A DNA stretch of 50,827 nucleotides from Fimenecus sp051881455. GTDB taxonomy: Bacteria; Bacillota; Clostridia; Oscillospirales; Acutalibacteraceae. The notes below the pieces were generated by a model. It saw only the letters and a list, made by a program, of their open reading frames with translations, did not search any database and was not told where the DNA came from. Position numbers and translations under genes: made by a program. The stretch is from positions 1 through 50,827 of the forward strand of contig JBJEPX010000040.1 of NCBI GenBank assembly GCA_051881455.1. The letters are read 5' to 3'. Of the stretch, positions 1 to 8,662 are shown piece by piece (within the stretch, counting starts at the first letter, position 1; each line of letters starts with the position of its first letter).

Positions 1-567
1 ACTCCCCTTTGTGGAAAGTGTGGTATCTCTTTTTTCCGTTGCAATACTCATTGCGTGACCTGCCGCCTTGAAAATCGCCTCGGCAATGTGGTGGGAATTT
101 TTACCGTAGGGTGCACGGAGATGCAAAGTGATTTTTGCGTTATCTGCAACTGCGCGGAAAAACTCCTCGCACATACAAACATCAAAGTCGCCGCACTTTT
201 CCTGGGGGAAATCCGCCTCAAAAACAAGATAGGCACGGTTGCAAATATCAACTGCCGCAAAGCCCAAAGCCTCGTCCATAGGCACAAAAAAGCTTCCGTA
301 ACGGGCAATGTTGGATTTATCGCCAAGTACCTCAAAAAGAGCCTTGCCCAAGACTATACCCACATCTTCAACGGTGTGGTGGCAATCAACCTCAATGTCG
401 CCTTTGCATTTAACACAAAGCCCGAAGCCTGCATGAGCCGCAAAGGCTGTGAGCATATGGTCGAAAAAGCCCACGCCGGTCTGAACGGAAATTTCGCCCC
501 CGTCAAGGCAGAGAGAAAGTGAAATATCGGTTTCTTTTGTTTTTCTTTGAACAGAGGTCTGGCGCAT
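1..567 (-). CDS. hisB: Imidazoleglycerol-phosphate dehydratase, 3' end cut by window edge
   Basis: Dehydrates imidazole glycerol phosphate to imidazole acetol phosphate in histidine synthesis, using two metal ions. I translated 189 codons on the minus strand without a stop; the family is usually about 195 residues, so only the last few codons are missing. Visible signatures are GVGFFDHML near residue 31, the metal-binding DCHHTVEDVG at 61-70 and HHIAEAIFKA at 159-168. This is the monofunctional form with no fused histidinol phosphatase. The ATG lies 2 nt after the hisC stop, with a GGAGGAATAA ribosome site inside the hisC end, so the two are translationally linked. The rest of the pathway (hisH, hisA, hisF, hisI) is not in the window and may lie beyond the left edge. 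Confidence 0.95.
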   Translation of the reverse strand, partial: MRQTSVQRKTKETDISLSLCLDGGEISVQTGVGFFDHMLTAFAAHAGFGLCVKCKGDIEVDCHHTVEDVGIVLGKALFEVLGDKSNIARYGSFFVPMDEALGFAAVDICNRAYLVFEADFPQEKCGDFDVCMCEEFFRAVADNAKITLHLRAPYGKNSHHIAEAIFKAAGHAMSIATEKRDTTLSTKGS

Positions 568-569
568 AT

Positions 570-1625
570 TTATTCCTCCAATACTTTTTTGAGTGTACTG
601 AGCGTTTTTTCGTTTTCGTATTTTGTTCCTGCCGTTATCCGCAGGTAATCGCCCATATTGCGTATTATTATACCGCGGCTTTTCATTTTGTCAAATACAG
701 CTGCGGCGTTTTTCACCTTTAAAAATACAAAGTTTGTATGTGTTTCAAAAACACGCTCAATGGCGAGCAAAATGTTTTCAAGTGCCTTTACCCCTTTGTA
801 AAGCTCATCTCTTGAAGCTACAACGGTTTTAATACATTCGTCAATATATTCGGGATGGGAAAAAAGCACCGTTCCCAACGCTTGACTCACAGAATTTACA
901 TTATACGGTGATTTTACTGCACGGATAACATTGGTAAGGGTTTTATTAGCGACGGCAAAGCCAAGTCGCAAAGCCGCCGAGCCCAAAGCCTTTGAGCAGG
1001 TTTTTAAAATGATCAGATTATCGTAATTTTCAAACTCCGCAAGCATACTTTCGTCCTCTGCAAAATCCATATATGCCTCGTCAAGCACTACAAAGGAAGA
1101 AACGCTTTTAATGAGCCTTCTCACCTCGTCTCTTTTTACGATACAGGATGTGGGATTGCAGGGATTTGAAAAAATCACAATCCTTATGTTTTCTTTATTG
1201 GCAAGCTCTATTACCTTGTCAATATCAACGGACAAATCATCGTTCTTTTGATATTTTACACACTGGCACTCGGCAATTTCGCCGTAAAAACGGTACATTG
1301 AAAAATCCGGTTCAAGTGTTAAAATCTTATCTCCCTTTTGGAGAAAAGCGTTCATAATTACGGAAATTATTTCATCGGAACCGTTGCCTGCCGTTACACA
1401 ATCGGAGGGCACATTAAAATATTTCGCGAAACCCTCAACAAGATCTTTTGCAAGAGGGTCGGGGTAGCGGTTTAATGCAGTTGTTTTCAAAGCCGCCGCC
1501 ATTTCCCCTGCAATATTTTCGGGCACGGTCAAAAAAGACTCATTGGCATCAAGGCGGATTTCATAATCTCCGCTGATGGGCTCATAGGGTGTTAAATTTT
1601 TGACTTTTTCGTTAAGTTCAAACAT
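570..1625 (-). CDS. hisC: Histidinol-phosphate aminotransferase
   Basis: PLP-dependent class I/II aminotransferase that converts imidazole acetol phosphate to histidinol phosphate with glutamate as amino donor. The 351 residues fit the family. The fold-type I markers are in order: NPCNPTS at about 154-160 (usual NPNNPTG), the PLP-contacting VLDEAYMDF at 180-188, the Schiff-base lysine at about K212 in the CSKALG motif, and the following LRLGF. The start is an ATG 2 nt downstream of the hisD stop. It is one gene of the hisZ-G-D-C-B run. Context removes the ambiguity with other aminotransferases of this family. Confidence 0.95.
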   Translation of the reverse strand: MFELNEKVKNLTPYEPISGDYEIRLDANESFLTVPENIAGEMAAALKTTALNRYPDPLAKDLVEGFAKYFNVPSDCVTAGNGSDEIISVIMNAFLQKGDKILTLEPDFSMYRFYGEIAECQCVKYQKNDDLSVDIDKVIELANKENIRIVIFSNPCNPTSCIVKRDEVRRLIKSVSSFVVLDEAYMDFAEDESMLAEFENYDNLIILKTCSKALGSAALRLGFAVANKTLTNVIRAVKSPYNVNSVSQALGTVLFSHPEYIDECIKTVVASRDELYKGVKALENILLAIERVFETHTNFVFLKVKNAAAVFDKMKSRGIIIRNMGDYLRITAGTKYENEKTLSTLKKVLEE

Positions 1626-1627
1626 TT

Positions 1628-2917
1628 TCAGTCCTCAAATCTGACCTTTATAGAGTTTGCGTGGGCTGTAAGCCCCTCTGTTTCGGCAAGGGAAACAACA
1701 TTATCCTTTGCCGATTTTAAAGCGTCCTCTGTATAGTAAATAAAGCTTGATTTTTTAATAAAACTATCTACCGAAAGAGGCGAGAAAAATTTTGCCGTGC
1801 CGCTCGTGGGCAAAACATGGTTTGGACCTGCAAAATAATCGCCTAAGGGCTCAGGTGAATAATTACCAAGGAACACACTGCCTGCGTTATCCATTCTGCC
1901 GATATATTCCATGGGATTTTCAACGCACATTTCAAGGTGCTCGGGAGCAAGGCGGTTTGCAAAATCCACCGCTTTATCCATACTGTCGCAAATTATGATT
2001 GCGCCGAAATCCTTTAATGATTTTTCGATTATATCCTTACGGGAAAGAGCTGCGCACTGCCTTTTAAGCTCTGCCTTTGTTTCCTCGGCAATTTTTGCGC
2101 TTGTAGTTATTAAAATTGCGCTTGCCAGAACATCGTGCTCCGCCTGACTCATAAGGTCGGCGGCAAGAAATTTGGGATTTGCACTATCATCGGCGACAAT
2201 TAAAATCTCGCTGGGGCCTGCCACCATATCAATATCCACTGTGCCGTAAAGGAGTTTTTTAGCCGTAGCAACAAAAATATTACCCGGTCCTACAATTTTA
2301 TCAACCTTGGGAACGGTCTCAGTGCCGTAAGCCAATGCCGCAACAGCCTGCGCTCCGCCCATTAAGAATACACGGTCAACTCCTGCGATTTTTGCGGCGG
2401 CAAGTATATCGGGGTTGGGCTTGCCGTCCTTTGCAGGGGGAGTTACCATTATAATTTCACCCACGCCTGCTATTTTTGCAGGAATGGCGTTCATCAAAAC
2501 GCTTGAAGGATATGCCGCCGTTCCGCCGGGAACATAAATGCCCACCCTTGAAAGTCCTCTTACACGCTGACCCATAATTACGCCGTTTTCTTTTGTGGTA
2601 AGCCAGCTTTGCTGTTTTTGGCGGGCGTGGAAATCCTTTATATTTAAAGCCGCTTTTTTAAGGGACTCTATAAAGAATTTATCGCATCTTTCAATAGCGG
2701 CGTCGATTTCTTCACGGCTTATTTCCGTCTTTTCAGGGACTTTTTTATCAAATTTCAATGTGTATTCAGAAACGGCTTTATCACCGTTTTTCTTTACATT
2801 TTCAAGAATTTCGCTGACGGCGGCTGTTACTGCCTTATCCACCTCACCGCTTCTCTCTTTAAGCTGAGAAATGAGTTTTTCTTCACTTTTGCCGTCTGCA
2901 AATACTGTATTTATCAT
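1628..2917 (-). CDS. hisD: Histidinol dehydrogenase
   Basis: Zinc- and NAD-dependent enzyme that oxidises L-histidinol to L-histidine in two steps, the last reactions of the pathway. At 429 residues it is full length. The residues known in the E. coli enzyme are all in place: zinc ligands Q258 and H261 in SQAEHDVLA, D360 and H419 near the C-terminus, and the catalytic pair E326-H327 in APEHLEM. The NAD-site motif GPGNIFVATAKK is near residue 210 and AGPSEILIVAD near 233. The ATG has an AAGGTGAT ribosome site. It follows hisG by 16 nt. Confidence 0.97.
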   Translation of the reverse strand: MINTVFADGKSEEKLISQLKERSGEVDKAVTAAVSEILENVKKNGDKAVSEYTLKFDKKVPEKTEISREEIDAAIERCDKFFIESLKKAALNIKDFHARQKQQSWLTTKENGVIMGQRVRGLSRVGIYVPGGTAAYPSSVLMNAIPAKIAGVGEIIMVTPPAKDGKPNPDILAAAKIAGVDRVFLMGGAQAVAALAYGTETVPKVDKIVGPGNIFVATAKKLLYGTVDIDMVAGPSEILIVADDSANPKFLAADLMSQAEHDVLASAILITTSAKIAEETKAELKRQCAALSRKDIIEKSLKDFGAIIICDSMDKAVDFANRLAPEHLEMCVENPMEYIGRMDNAGSVFLGNYSPEPLGDYFAGPNHVLPTSGTAKFFSPLSVDSFIKKSSFIYYTEDALKSAKDNVVSLAETEGLTAHANSIKVRFED

Positions 2918-2933
2918 AAAATCACCTTCAACC

Positions 2934-3560
2934 TCATTGGGGTTTTACGCTGTCAATTTTCTTTAAAAACTCGTCAATTTCTTCACGGCGAAGCTTCATA
3001 CTCGCCATATTAACAATAACTCTGGCTGAAACAGGCATTATCTTTTCCACAACCTCCAAGCCGTTTTCTTTTAAGGTTGTGCCCGTTTCAACAATATCCA
3101 CAATTCCGTCGGCAAGGTTTAGAAGAGGCGCTAATTCAACAGAGCCCTCAATTTTTATAATTTTAACATCCATTCCCTTGCTCTCGAAATATGCTTTTGT
3201 AATGTTGGGATATTTTGACGCCACACGCTTTGTGTTAAAGCCGTCAAAAAAGTTTGTGCCTTTTCTTACGGCGAGGGCAAAATCACATTTACCTAAATTC
3301 AAATCGGTCATCTCATAAAAGCTTTTTCCGTTTTCAACGATTGTGTCTTTACCAACAATACCGATGTCGCAAACGCCGTGCTCAACATATGTAATAACAT
3401 CTGCCGCCTTTGCCAAAACAACCTCATAGTCATTTGCCTTTAAAATAAGCCGCCTACCCTTGTTTTTCAGTTCATCACAGTCGAGCCCCATTTTTTCAAA
3501 AAGCTCAACCGTTTGCTTTTCAAGTCTGCCCTTTGTGAGCGCAATTCTTAACGAACTCAT
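2934..3560 (-). CDS. hisG: ATP phosphoribosyltransferase, short-form catalytic subunit
   Basis: Catalyses the first committed step of histidine synthesis, joining ATP and PRPP. The 208 residues correspond to the short form HisG(S), which lacks the C-terminal regulatory ACT-like domain of the long form. Such enzymes work only as a hetero-octamer with HisZ. Recognisable parts are the N-terminal LRIALTKGRLEKQ, the GIVGKDTI loop and the PRPP-binding-type VDIVETGTTLKENGL near residue 154. It overlaps hisZ by 4 nt (ATGA), which fits 1:1 coupled synthesis of the two subunits. Histidine feedback is expected to act through HisZ. Confidence 0.96.
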   Translation of the reverse strand: MSSLRIALTKGRLEKQTVELFEKMGLDCDELKNKGRRLILKANDYEVVLAKAADVITYVEHGVCDIGIVGKDTIVENGKSFYEMTDLNLGKCDFALAVRKGTNFFDGFNTKRVASKYPNITKAYFESKGMDVKIIKIEGSVELAPLLNLADGIVDIVETGTTLKENGLEVVEKIMPVSARVIVNMASMKLRREEIDEFLKKIDSVKPQ

Positions 3561-4756
3561 AATTTTTCCTCGCTCATACCCTTTTCATCAATTATACAAA
3601 GATTCGCAAAACCCTTTGATTTTGCGTATTCCCGTGTTTCCTGTGCAGTTGCAAAATCTGATGTTTCACAAAAAATTCCGCGGTTACGCAAGGTTTTTGA
3701 ATATTCAAGGGCGTTGGTAATATAACCGTCTGCACCCCAAACGATAACCTGCGGGCGTGCTTCTTTTTCCACTTCATTTCGAGAGAGCATAACCGACGCT
3801 AATACTCCCGTTTCAATTCCGAAGCCTGTTGACGGCATATCCTTGCCGAATTCACGGCTTAACAGGTCATATCTTCCGCCTGAAACAACAGGTACGCCGC
3901 TGCCCTGCAAATAGCCCTTGAAAATTATTCCCGTATAATAATTTGTACGGTTTACAAGGCTCAAATCAATTATAACTTTATCATCAAGTCCCATTTTTTC
4001 AAGCTGTGTATAAAGCTTTGCGAGATACTTCAAGCTTTCTTTGCCCTCATTATCAAGACCGATTTTTTCCGCCTTCTCAATAACCTCAATTCCGCCGAAA
4101 TATCTCGGTAAATTGCGGATACACTCCGTTATTTCGTTTTTACCGATACCGTCCAGTATATTGTTAAGCGAAACAAAATTACGGCTCTCAACACAGTCAC
4201 AAATTGCACCGATGGTATCATCATCTGCATTCAGTTTTCCGCACAAATCCTTAAAGAACCCTGCATGACCGATTTCAAGCTTAAAATCGGCGTCGGTACA
4301 GCACTCAATCGCCTCAACAGCCGTTGCAATAACCTCTAAATCGGCTCTGAGCCCTCCAACGCCCATAAGCTCAATACCGCTCTGCGGTGCTTCATCACTT
4401 CTGCCTGTAAGATTTTTCTGCCTTAAAAAGACATTCTGACTGTAATATAATCTCAGCGGCAAAATTCCGTTTTGAAGTCTTGTAGCCGCCATTCGGGAGA
4501 TGGGCAATGTGGAATCGGGACGCAACACCAGCAATCTGCCGTAAGAATCCGTCAGGCTGTAAAGATTTTCGGGACTGTAACCCGAGCTTTCGCGGTTGAA
4601 CACATCGAAGAACTCCACGGTGGGAGTCATCACCTTTTCATATCCCTTTGATTTGAAAAGAGATGAAAGGCGCTTTTCCGCACATCTTATTGCGCGGCTT
4701 TCCATTTCCAGATAATCCTTTGTGCCCTCGGGGGTAATTTTTGAATAGTTTTTCAT
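3557..4756 (-). CDS. hisZ: ATP phosphoribosyltransferase regulatory subunit
   Basis: HisRS paralogue without tRNA charging function; it binds histidine and controls the short-form HisG encoded next. It has 399 residues with a class II synthetase-like core. The stretch RPDSTLPISRMAATRLQ near residue 78 resembles motif 2, and a second conserved block, NRTNYYTGIIFKGY, lies near 268. There is no obvious full anticodon-binding domain as in real HisRS. The next-door short HisG makes HisZ the clear choice over hisS. It is the first gene of the his operon. Its ATG has an AAAGGAT ribosome site, about 98 nt downstream of the predicted transcription start. Confidence 0.95.
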   Translation of the reverse strand: MKNYSKITPEGTKDYLEMESRAIRCAEKRLSSLFKSKGYEKVMTPTVEFFDVFNRESSGYSPENLYSLTDSYGRLLVLRPDSTLPISRMAATRLQNGILPLRLYYSQNVFLRQKNLTGRSDEAPQSGIELMGVGGLRADLEVIATAVEAIECCTDADFKLEIGHAGFFKDLCGKLNADDDTIGAICDCVESRNFVSLNNILDGIGKNEITECIRNLPRYFGGIEVIEKAEKIGLDNEGKESLKYLAKLYTQLEKMGLDDKVIIDLSLVNRTNYYTGIIFKGYLQGSGVPVVSGGRYDLLSREFGKDMPSTGFGIETGVLASVMLSRNEVEKEARPQVIVWGADGYITNALEYSKTLRNRGIFCETSDFATAQETREYAKSKGFANLCIIDEKGMSEEKL

Positions 4757-4777
4757 ATCGTTTATCCTTTAGGGTAG

Positions 4778-4837
4778 CGGTAAAAAGGGGACTGTCCCCT
4801 TTTTACCGATTTTTTCTGCCATTGTAACAAAATCGGT
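4778..4837 (-). promoter_or_regulatory. his leader with two mutually exclusive hairpins (candidate attenuator)
   Basis: A perfect 15-bp inverted repeat occupies 4778-4792 and 4794-4808 with a single central base. Its core, GGGGA-cag-TCCCC, is followed by TTTTT on the minus strand, as in a short intrinsic terminator. A second hairpin pairs 4829-4837 with 4805-4813 (ACCGATTTT / AAAATCGGT). The two share 4805-4808, so both cannot form fully at once. This is the geometry of a terminator/antiterminator switch between the his promoter and hisZ. I saw no histidine-rich leader peptide and no T-box consensus. The palindrome could instead be a dispersed intergenic repeat. Confidence 0.45.
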
Positions 4838-4860
4838 TGGTTTCACTTTAACGTGCTACT

Positions 4861-4889
4861 ATGATAGCATAGTAAAGTATATCTGTCAA
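4861..4889 (-). promoter_or_regulatory. sigma-A promoter of the his operon
   Basis: On the minus strand there is a perfect -35 TTGACA (4884-4889), a 17-nt spacer and a -10 TATCAT (4861-4866, 5 of 6 matches). Transcription should start near 4854, giving a leader of about 98 nt before hisZ. The -35 lies only 9 bp past the polC stop. Confidence 0.8.
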
Positions 4890-4897
4890 TACAAAAA

Positions 4898-7800
4898 TTA
4901 TCCGAAAAGTGACATCTGTGCCGTTTCGGGAAGTCCGTCAAGTGCCCCAACCTCTTTCAGCGCCGTTACAACTGCGCTTGAAGCGCCTGTTCTTGCCTGA
5001 TAATCGTCGATTGACACAAACTCGCCTTCACCGTCTTCTCTGCCCTCTGCCAATCCCTTTGCGGCGTTTTCACCAACGCCTGACAACGCGGAAAACGGCA
5101 TTCTTATCTTTCCGTCCTCAATATAATATTCCGTTGCACGGGATTTATAAATATCAACAGGTAAAAGCTCCACGCCCCTTGCCATCATTTCATTTACAAC
5201 CTGCAAGGCGGTAAACTGGTCCTTTTCTTTTGCGGACATAGGCTTTCTGTTTTTATCGTTGGGGTCGCCACGCAATTCAAGCATCTTCCGTTTTACTGCT
5301 TCTCTGCCCTGCAAAACGGTAACGGCATCCAAGTCGCCGCCACGGACGGTAAGAAATGCGGTATAGTATTCCGTTGGCTTATAAATTTTGTACCAGCCGA
5401 GGCGCAACGCCGCAATAACATAAGCCGCCGCGTGAGCCTTGGGGAACATATATTTAATCTTTCGGCAGGAGTCCATATACCACTGTGGCACATTACAGGC
5501 ACGCATTGCCTCCTCCGCGCCCTCGGGAAAGCCGTTTTTGGCAACCTTTCCTTTACGGGTAAGCTCCATAATCTTAAACGCCAGACCCGGTTCAAGCCCC
5601 TTGTGCATAAGGTATATCATAATACTGTCACGGGTACCGATAACATCGGAAATGGTGCAGATTTTTGCCTTGATAAGCTCCTGCGCATTGCCCAACCAAA
5701 CATCGGTACCGTGGGAAAGTCCCGAAATCTGCAAAAGGTCGGAGAAGCATTTAGGCTGTGCTTCAACCAACATTCCGCGGACAAAATCCGTACCCATTTC
5801 GGGGATCGAAAGAGTACCCGTTTCAACGCCTATATCCTCGGGAGTAAGCCCCAAAGGAGCAGGACTTGTGCAAAGCTTAATAATCTCGGGGTCGCACACA
5901 TCAACATCCATAACATTTATCCCCGTCATATCCTCTAAATGCTTGTAAAGTGTGGGAACATCGTGACCGAGAATATCAAGCTTCAAAATTGTATCGTGGA
6001 GGAAATGGAAGTCAAAGTGAGTTGTTTCCATATCCGACGAGGTATCGTCGGCTGGATACTGAACGGGGGTGAAATCGTAAACATCAAATTCACGGGGAAC
6101 AACAACCATTCCGCCGGGGTGCTGACCTGTTGTACGCTTAATGCCGGTACAGCCTCTTGTTAATCTGTCCTCCTCGGCACGGGTAACTGTTCTGCCCTTT
6201 TCTTCAAGATATTTCTTTACAAAGCCGTATGCTGTTTTATCGGCAACCGTTGCTATTGTACCTGCCTTGAAAACGTGTGTACTGCCGAAAAGTTCCTCTG
6301 TATAGCGGTGTGCACAGCCCTGATAATCGCCTGAAAAGTTAAGGTCGATATCGGGCGCCTTGTCGCCGTGGAAGCCTAAGAAGGTCTGGAAAGGTATCTC
6401 GTGGCCGTCACGGATTAAGGGTGTTCCGCAATGAGGGCAGTCCTTTGGCTCCATATCAAAGCCCGAACCGTATTCGCCCTTTAAGAAAAACTCGCTGTAT
6501 TTACATTTTGGGCAACGGTAATGGGGTGCTAAGGGGTTAACCTCTGAAATACCCGCCATGGTTGCAACAAAGGAAGAACCGACCGAACCACGGGAGCCTA
6601 CATGATAGCCGTGTGCCTCAGAATCCCACACAAGCTTTTGAGCGATGATATAAAGCACCGCAAAGCCGTGCTCTATAATGGAGTCAAGCTCCATTGAAAG
6701 ACGGTCGGCAACATAATCGGGCACAGGGTCGCCGTACCAATCCTTTGCCTTATCCCAACAGATTTTGCGAAGCTCGTCCTCTGCTCCGTCAATTGAGGGC
6801 TGGAAAGTTCCTTTGGGAACAGGGCGAACCTGCTCAATCATATCCGCAATCTTATTTGTGTTTTCAACCACAACCTCGTATGCGGTTTCCTCTCCGAGAT
6901 ATGCAAATTCGCTGAGCATCTCCTCGGTTGTTTTAAAGTAAAGGGGAGCTTGCATATCGGCGTCCTTAAAGCCCTGCCCTGCCATTAAAATCGCACGGTA
7001 AACTGCGTCTTCGGGGTCCATAAAGTGAACGTCGCCCGTGGCAACGGTGAGTTTTCCGAGGCTGTCGCCGAGAGCGATTATTTGCCTGTTTATATTTTCA
7101 ATATCCTCCCGGGTTTTAATATGAGCATACTCGGGACGGTCGGAGCGAATCATAAATTCATTGTTGCCGTTAGGCTGAATTTCAAGATAATCGTAAAACG
7201 CTGCAATTTCTTTGATTCTCTCTTCACTTTCACCGAAAACGATTGCGCGGTAAAGTTCGCCCGCCTCACAGGCAGAGCCGATTATAAGCCCCTCACGAAG
7301 CTCCATGATTTTTGAGCGGGGCATACGGGGACGCTTATAAAAATAATCGATATTGGACATTGAAATAAGCTTGTAAAGATTTTTAAGTCCCACGGAATTT
7401 TTAACGAGTATGATTATATGGTAGCTGGGTAAATCCTTATAGCTTACATCGGGATTTGCCACATCGTCAACAAGGTAGCCTTCAACACCGTAAATCAGCT
7501 TTATATCCTTATCTTCGCCCGCCATCATAGCATCGGGATAGCCCTGGGCAACGCCATGGTCAGTTATGGCGATTGCGGGGTGCCCCCACTCCAAGGCTCT
7601 TTTCACAAGCTTGTCCGCCGATGTCATACCATCCATTGCCGACATATTCGTATGTAAATGCAGTTCGACACGCTTTTTGGGAGCGTTATCCTGCTTTTTA
7701 ACGGGAGTTACCGTATTAACAGATGTTGCGGAAATTATGTTTTCGCCTGAAAATTTATCATATGTAACTCTGCCGTAAACGATTACCGTTATGCCGTCCT

Positions 7801-8650
7801 TAATACTGCCGAGAAATGATTTTGCTCTTTCACAGGTTTCAAAAATCTTTACGGAATAAGAATATGTTTTATCGGTTACATTGAAAAGAATTATATTGTT
7901 TTTTCCGTCACGGGTTGTACGCACATCAAGACCGAAAACCTCGCCCCAAACAGTCACCGCGCCGCTTTCTATATTGACATCGGCAAGCTTCATTATATTG
8001 TTTGTTCTGATAAGATTACCGTATATCGGCTTTTGGGTTTCAAGATAAAGGGGTATCCCCTCTTTTATCACATGAGGTTTGGGCTTGCCGGGCTCTGCGG
8101 AAGCTGTGGGTTCGGGGATGTTATGAGCACGGCGCATTTCCTCATCCGCCTTTTCCTGCATACCCGCAAGAGCCGTTTGAGTATCGAAATTCTCCTGACG
8201 GAAGATAACTTTACATTCATATCCGAAAACGGAACGGATTATTCTTTCGATTTCCTTATCGCACCCTGCGTTTAAAAGAATTTCTTTTCCGCCCTTTTTC
8301 AAATCCACGGTCAGTTCACCGTTTGAAAGAGAATACTCGGCGGAGTTGAAATATCCGTTTGCAACCACATTGTTCTTTTTTAGAATATCAATAACAAGCT
8401 CCATAAACTCCGTGCGGAAGCCTGTTTGTGTTTCATCACAAATTACGGTCATTTTGACATTAAGAGCCCTTGAAAGTTCCTCTTCAAGAGCCTTAATTCT
8501 TTGTTCTCCTATTTTTCTGTAAGGCTTTATTTTAAGCCGTGCAGTACCGTTTTCTCTGCTGATTGAAAGTCCGCTGATTTCCGCAGCGGCAATATCAAGA
8601 TTGTTTTCGCAGTCAAAAATCCCGTCAAAAAGTGATTTGAAAATTGCCAT
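4898..8650 (-). CDS. polC: DNA polymerase III alpha subunit, PolC type, without exonuclease insertion
   Basis: Replicative polymerase of Gram-positive bacteria. The order of parts is: N-terminal domain (1-200), OB fold (about 225-310), PHP domain beginning HLHTNMSAMDG at about 331, palm with GSRGSVGSS at 685-693, a zinc finger with cysteines 713, 716, 738 and 741, catalytic aspartates 767 and 769 in PDIDLNF, and a C-terminal clamp-binding motif QMSLF. In usual PolC (about 1,430-1,440 residues) a DEDD exonuclease of about 180 residues interrupts the PHP domain. Here GVEGYLVDD (about 388-396) runs within about ten residues into YHIIILVKN (about 410), and the protein is 1,250 residues. The exonuclease therefore appears absent, not mutated. 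The ATG follows the ispG stop by 12 nt. Confidence 0.96.
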   Translation of the reverse strand: MAIFKSLFDGIFDCENNLDIAAAEISGLSISRENGTARLKIKPYRKIGEQRIKALEEELSRALNVKMTVICDETQTGFRTEFMELVIDILKKNNVVANGYFNSAEYSLSNGELTVDLKKGGKEILLNAGCDKEIERIIRSVFGYECKVIFRQENFDTQTALAGMQEKADEEMRRAHNIPEPTASAEPGKPKPHVIKEGIPLYLETQKPIYGNLIRTNNIMKLADVNIESGAVTVWGEVFGLDVRTTRDGKNNIILFNVTDKTYSYSVKIFETCERAKSFLGSIKDGITVIVYGRVTYDKFSGENIISATSVNTVTPVKKQDNAPKKRVELHLHTNMSAMDGMTSADKLVKRALEWGHPAIAITDHGVAQGYPDAMMAGEDKDIKLIYGVEGYLVDDVANPDVSYKDLPSYHIIILVKNSVGLKNLYKLISMSNIDYFYKRPRMPRSKIMELREGLIIGSACEAGELYRAIVFGESEERIKEIAAFYDYLEIQPNGNNEFMIRSDRPEYAHIKTREDIENINRQIIALGDSLGKLTVATGDVHFMDPEDAVYRAILMAGQGFKDADMQAPLYFKTTEEMLSEFAYLGEETAYEVVVENTNKIADMIEQVRPVPKGTFQPSIDGAEDELRKICWDKAKDWYGDPVPDYVADRLSMELDSIIEHGFAVLYIIAQKLVWDSEAHGYHVGSRGSVGSSFVATMAGISEVNPLAPHYRCPKCKYSEFFLKGEYGSGFDMEPKDCPHCGTPLIRDGHEIPFQTFLGFHGDKAPDIDLNFSGDYQGCAHRYTEELFGSTHVFKAGTIATVADKTAYGFVKKYLEEKGRTVTRAEEDRLTRGCTGIKRTTGQHPGGMVVVPREFDVYDFTPVQYPADDTSSDMETTHFDFHFLHDTILKLDILGHDVPTLYKHLEDMTGINVMDVDVCDPEIIKLCTSPAPLGLTPEDIGVETGTLSIPEMGTDFVRGMLVEAQPKCFSDLLQISGLSHGTDVWLGNAQELIKAKICTISDVIGTRDSIMIYLMHKGLEPGLAFKIMELTRKGKVAKNGFPEGAEEAMRACNVPQWYMDSCRKIKYMFPKAHAAAYVIAALRLGWYKIYKPTEYYTAFLTVRGGDLDAVTVLQGREAVKRKMLELRGDPNDKNRKPMSAKEKDQFTALQVVNEMMARGVELLPVDIYKSRATEYYIEDGKIRMPFSALSGVGENAAKGLAEGREDGEGEFVSIDDYQARTGASSAVVTALKEVGALDGLPETAQMSLFG

Positions 8651-8662
8651 ATATATTCACCG

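Noticed and set aside
55..522. 155-codon plus-strand frame opposite hisB
   Set aside because: It is the antisense shadow of hisB, whose own minus-strand frame has all family motifs.
4757..4897. T-box riboswitch before hisZ
   Set aside because: No AGGGTGGNACCGCG-type T-box sequence and the leader is too short.
5432..5948. Two overlapping plus-strand frames of about 168 codons opposite polC
   Set aside because: Antisense to a conserved part of PolC; no ribosome site or recognisable protein features.
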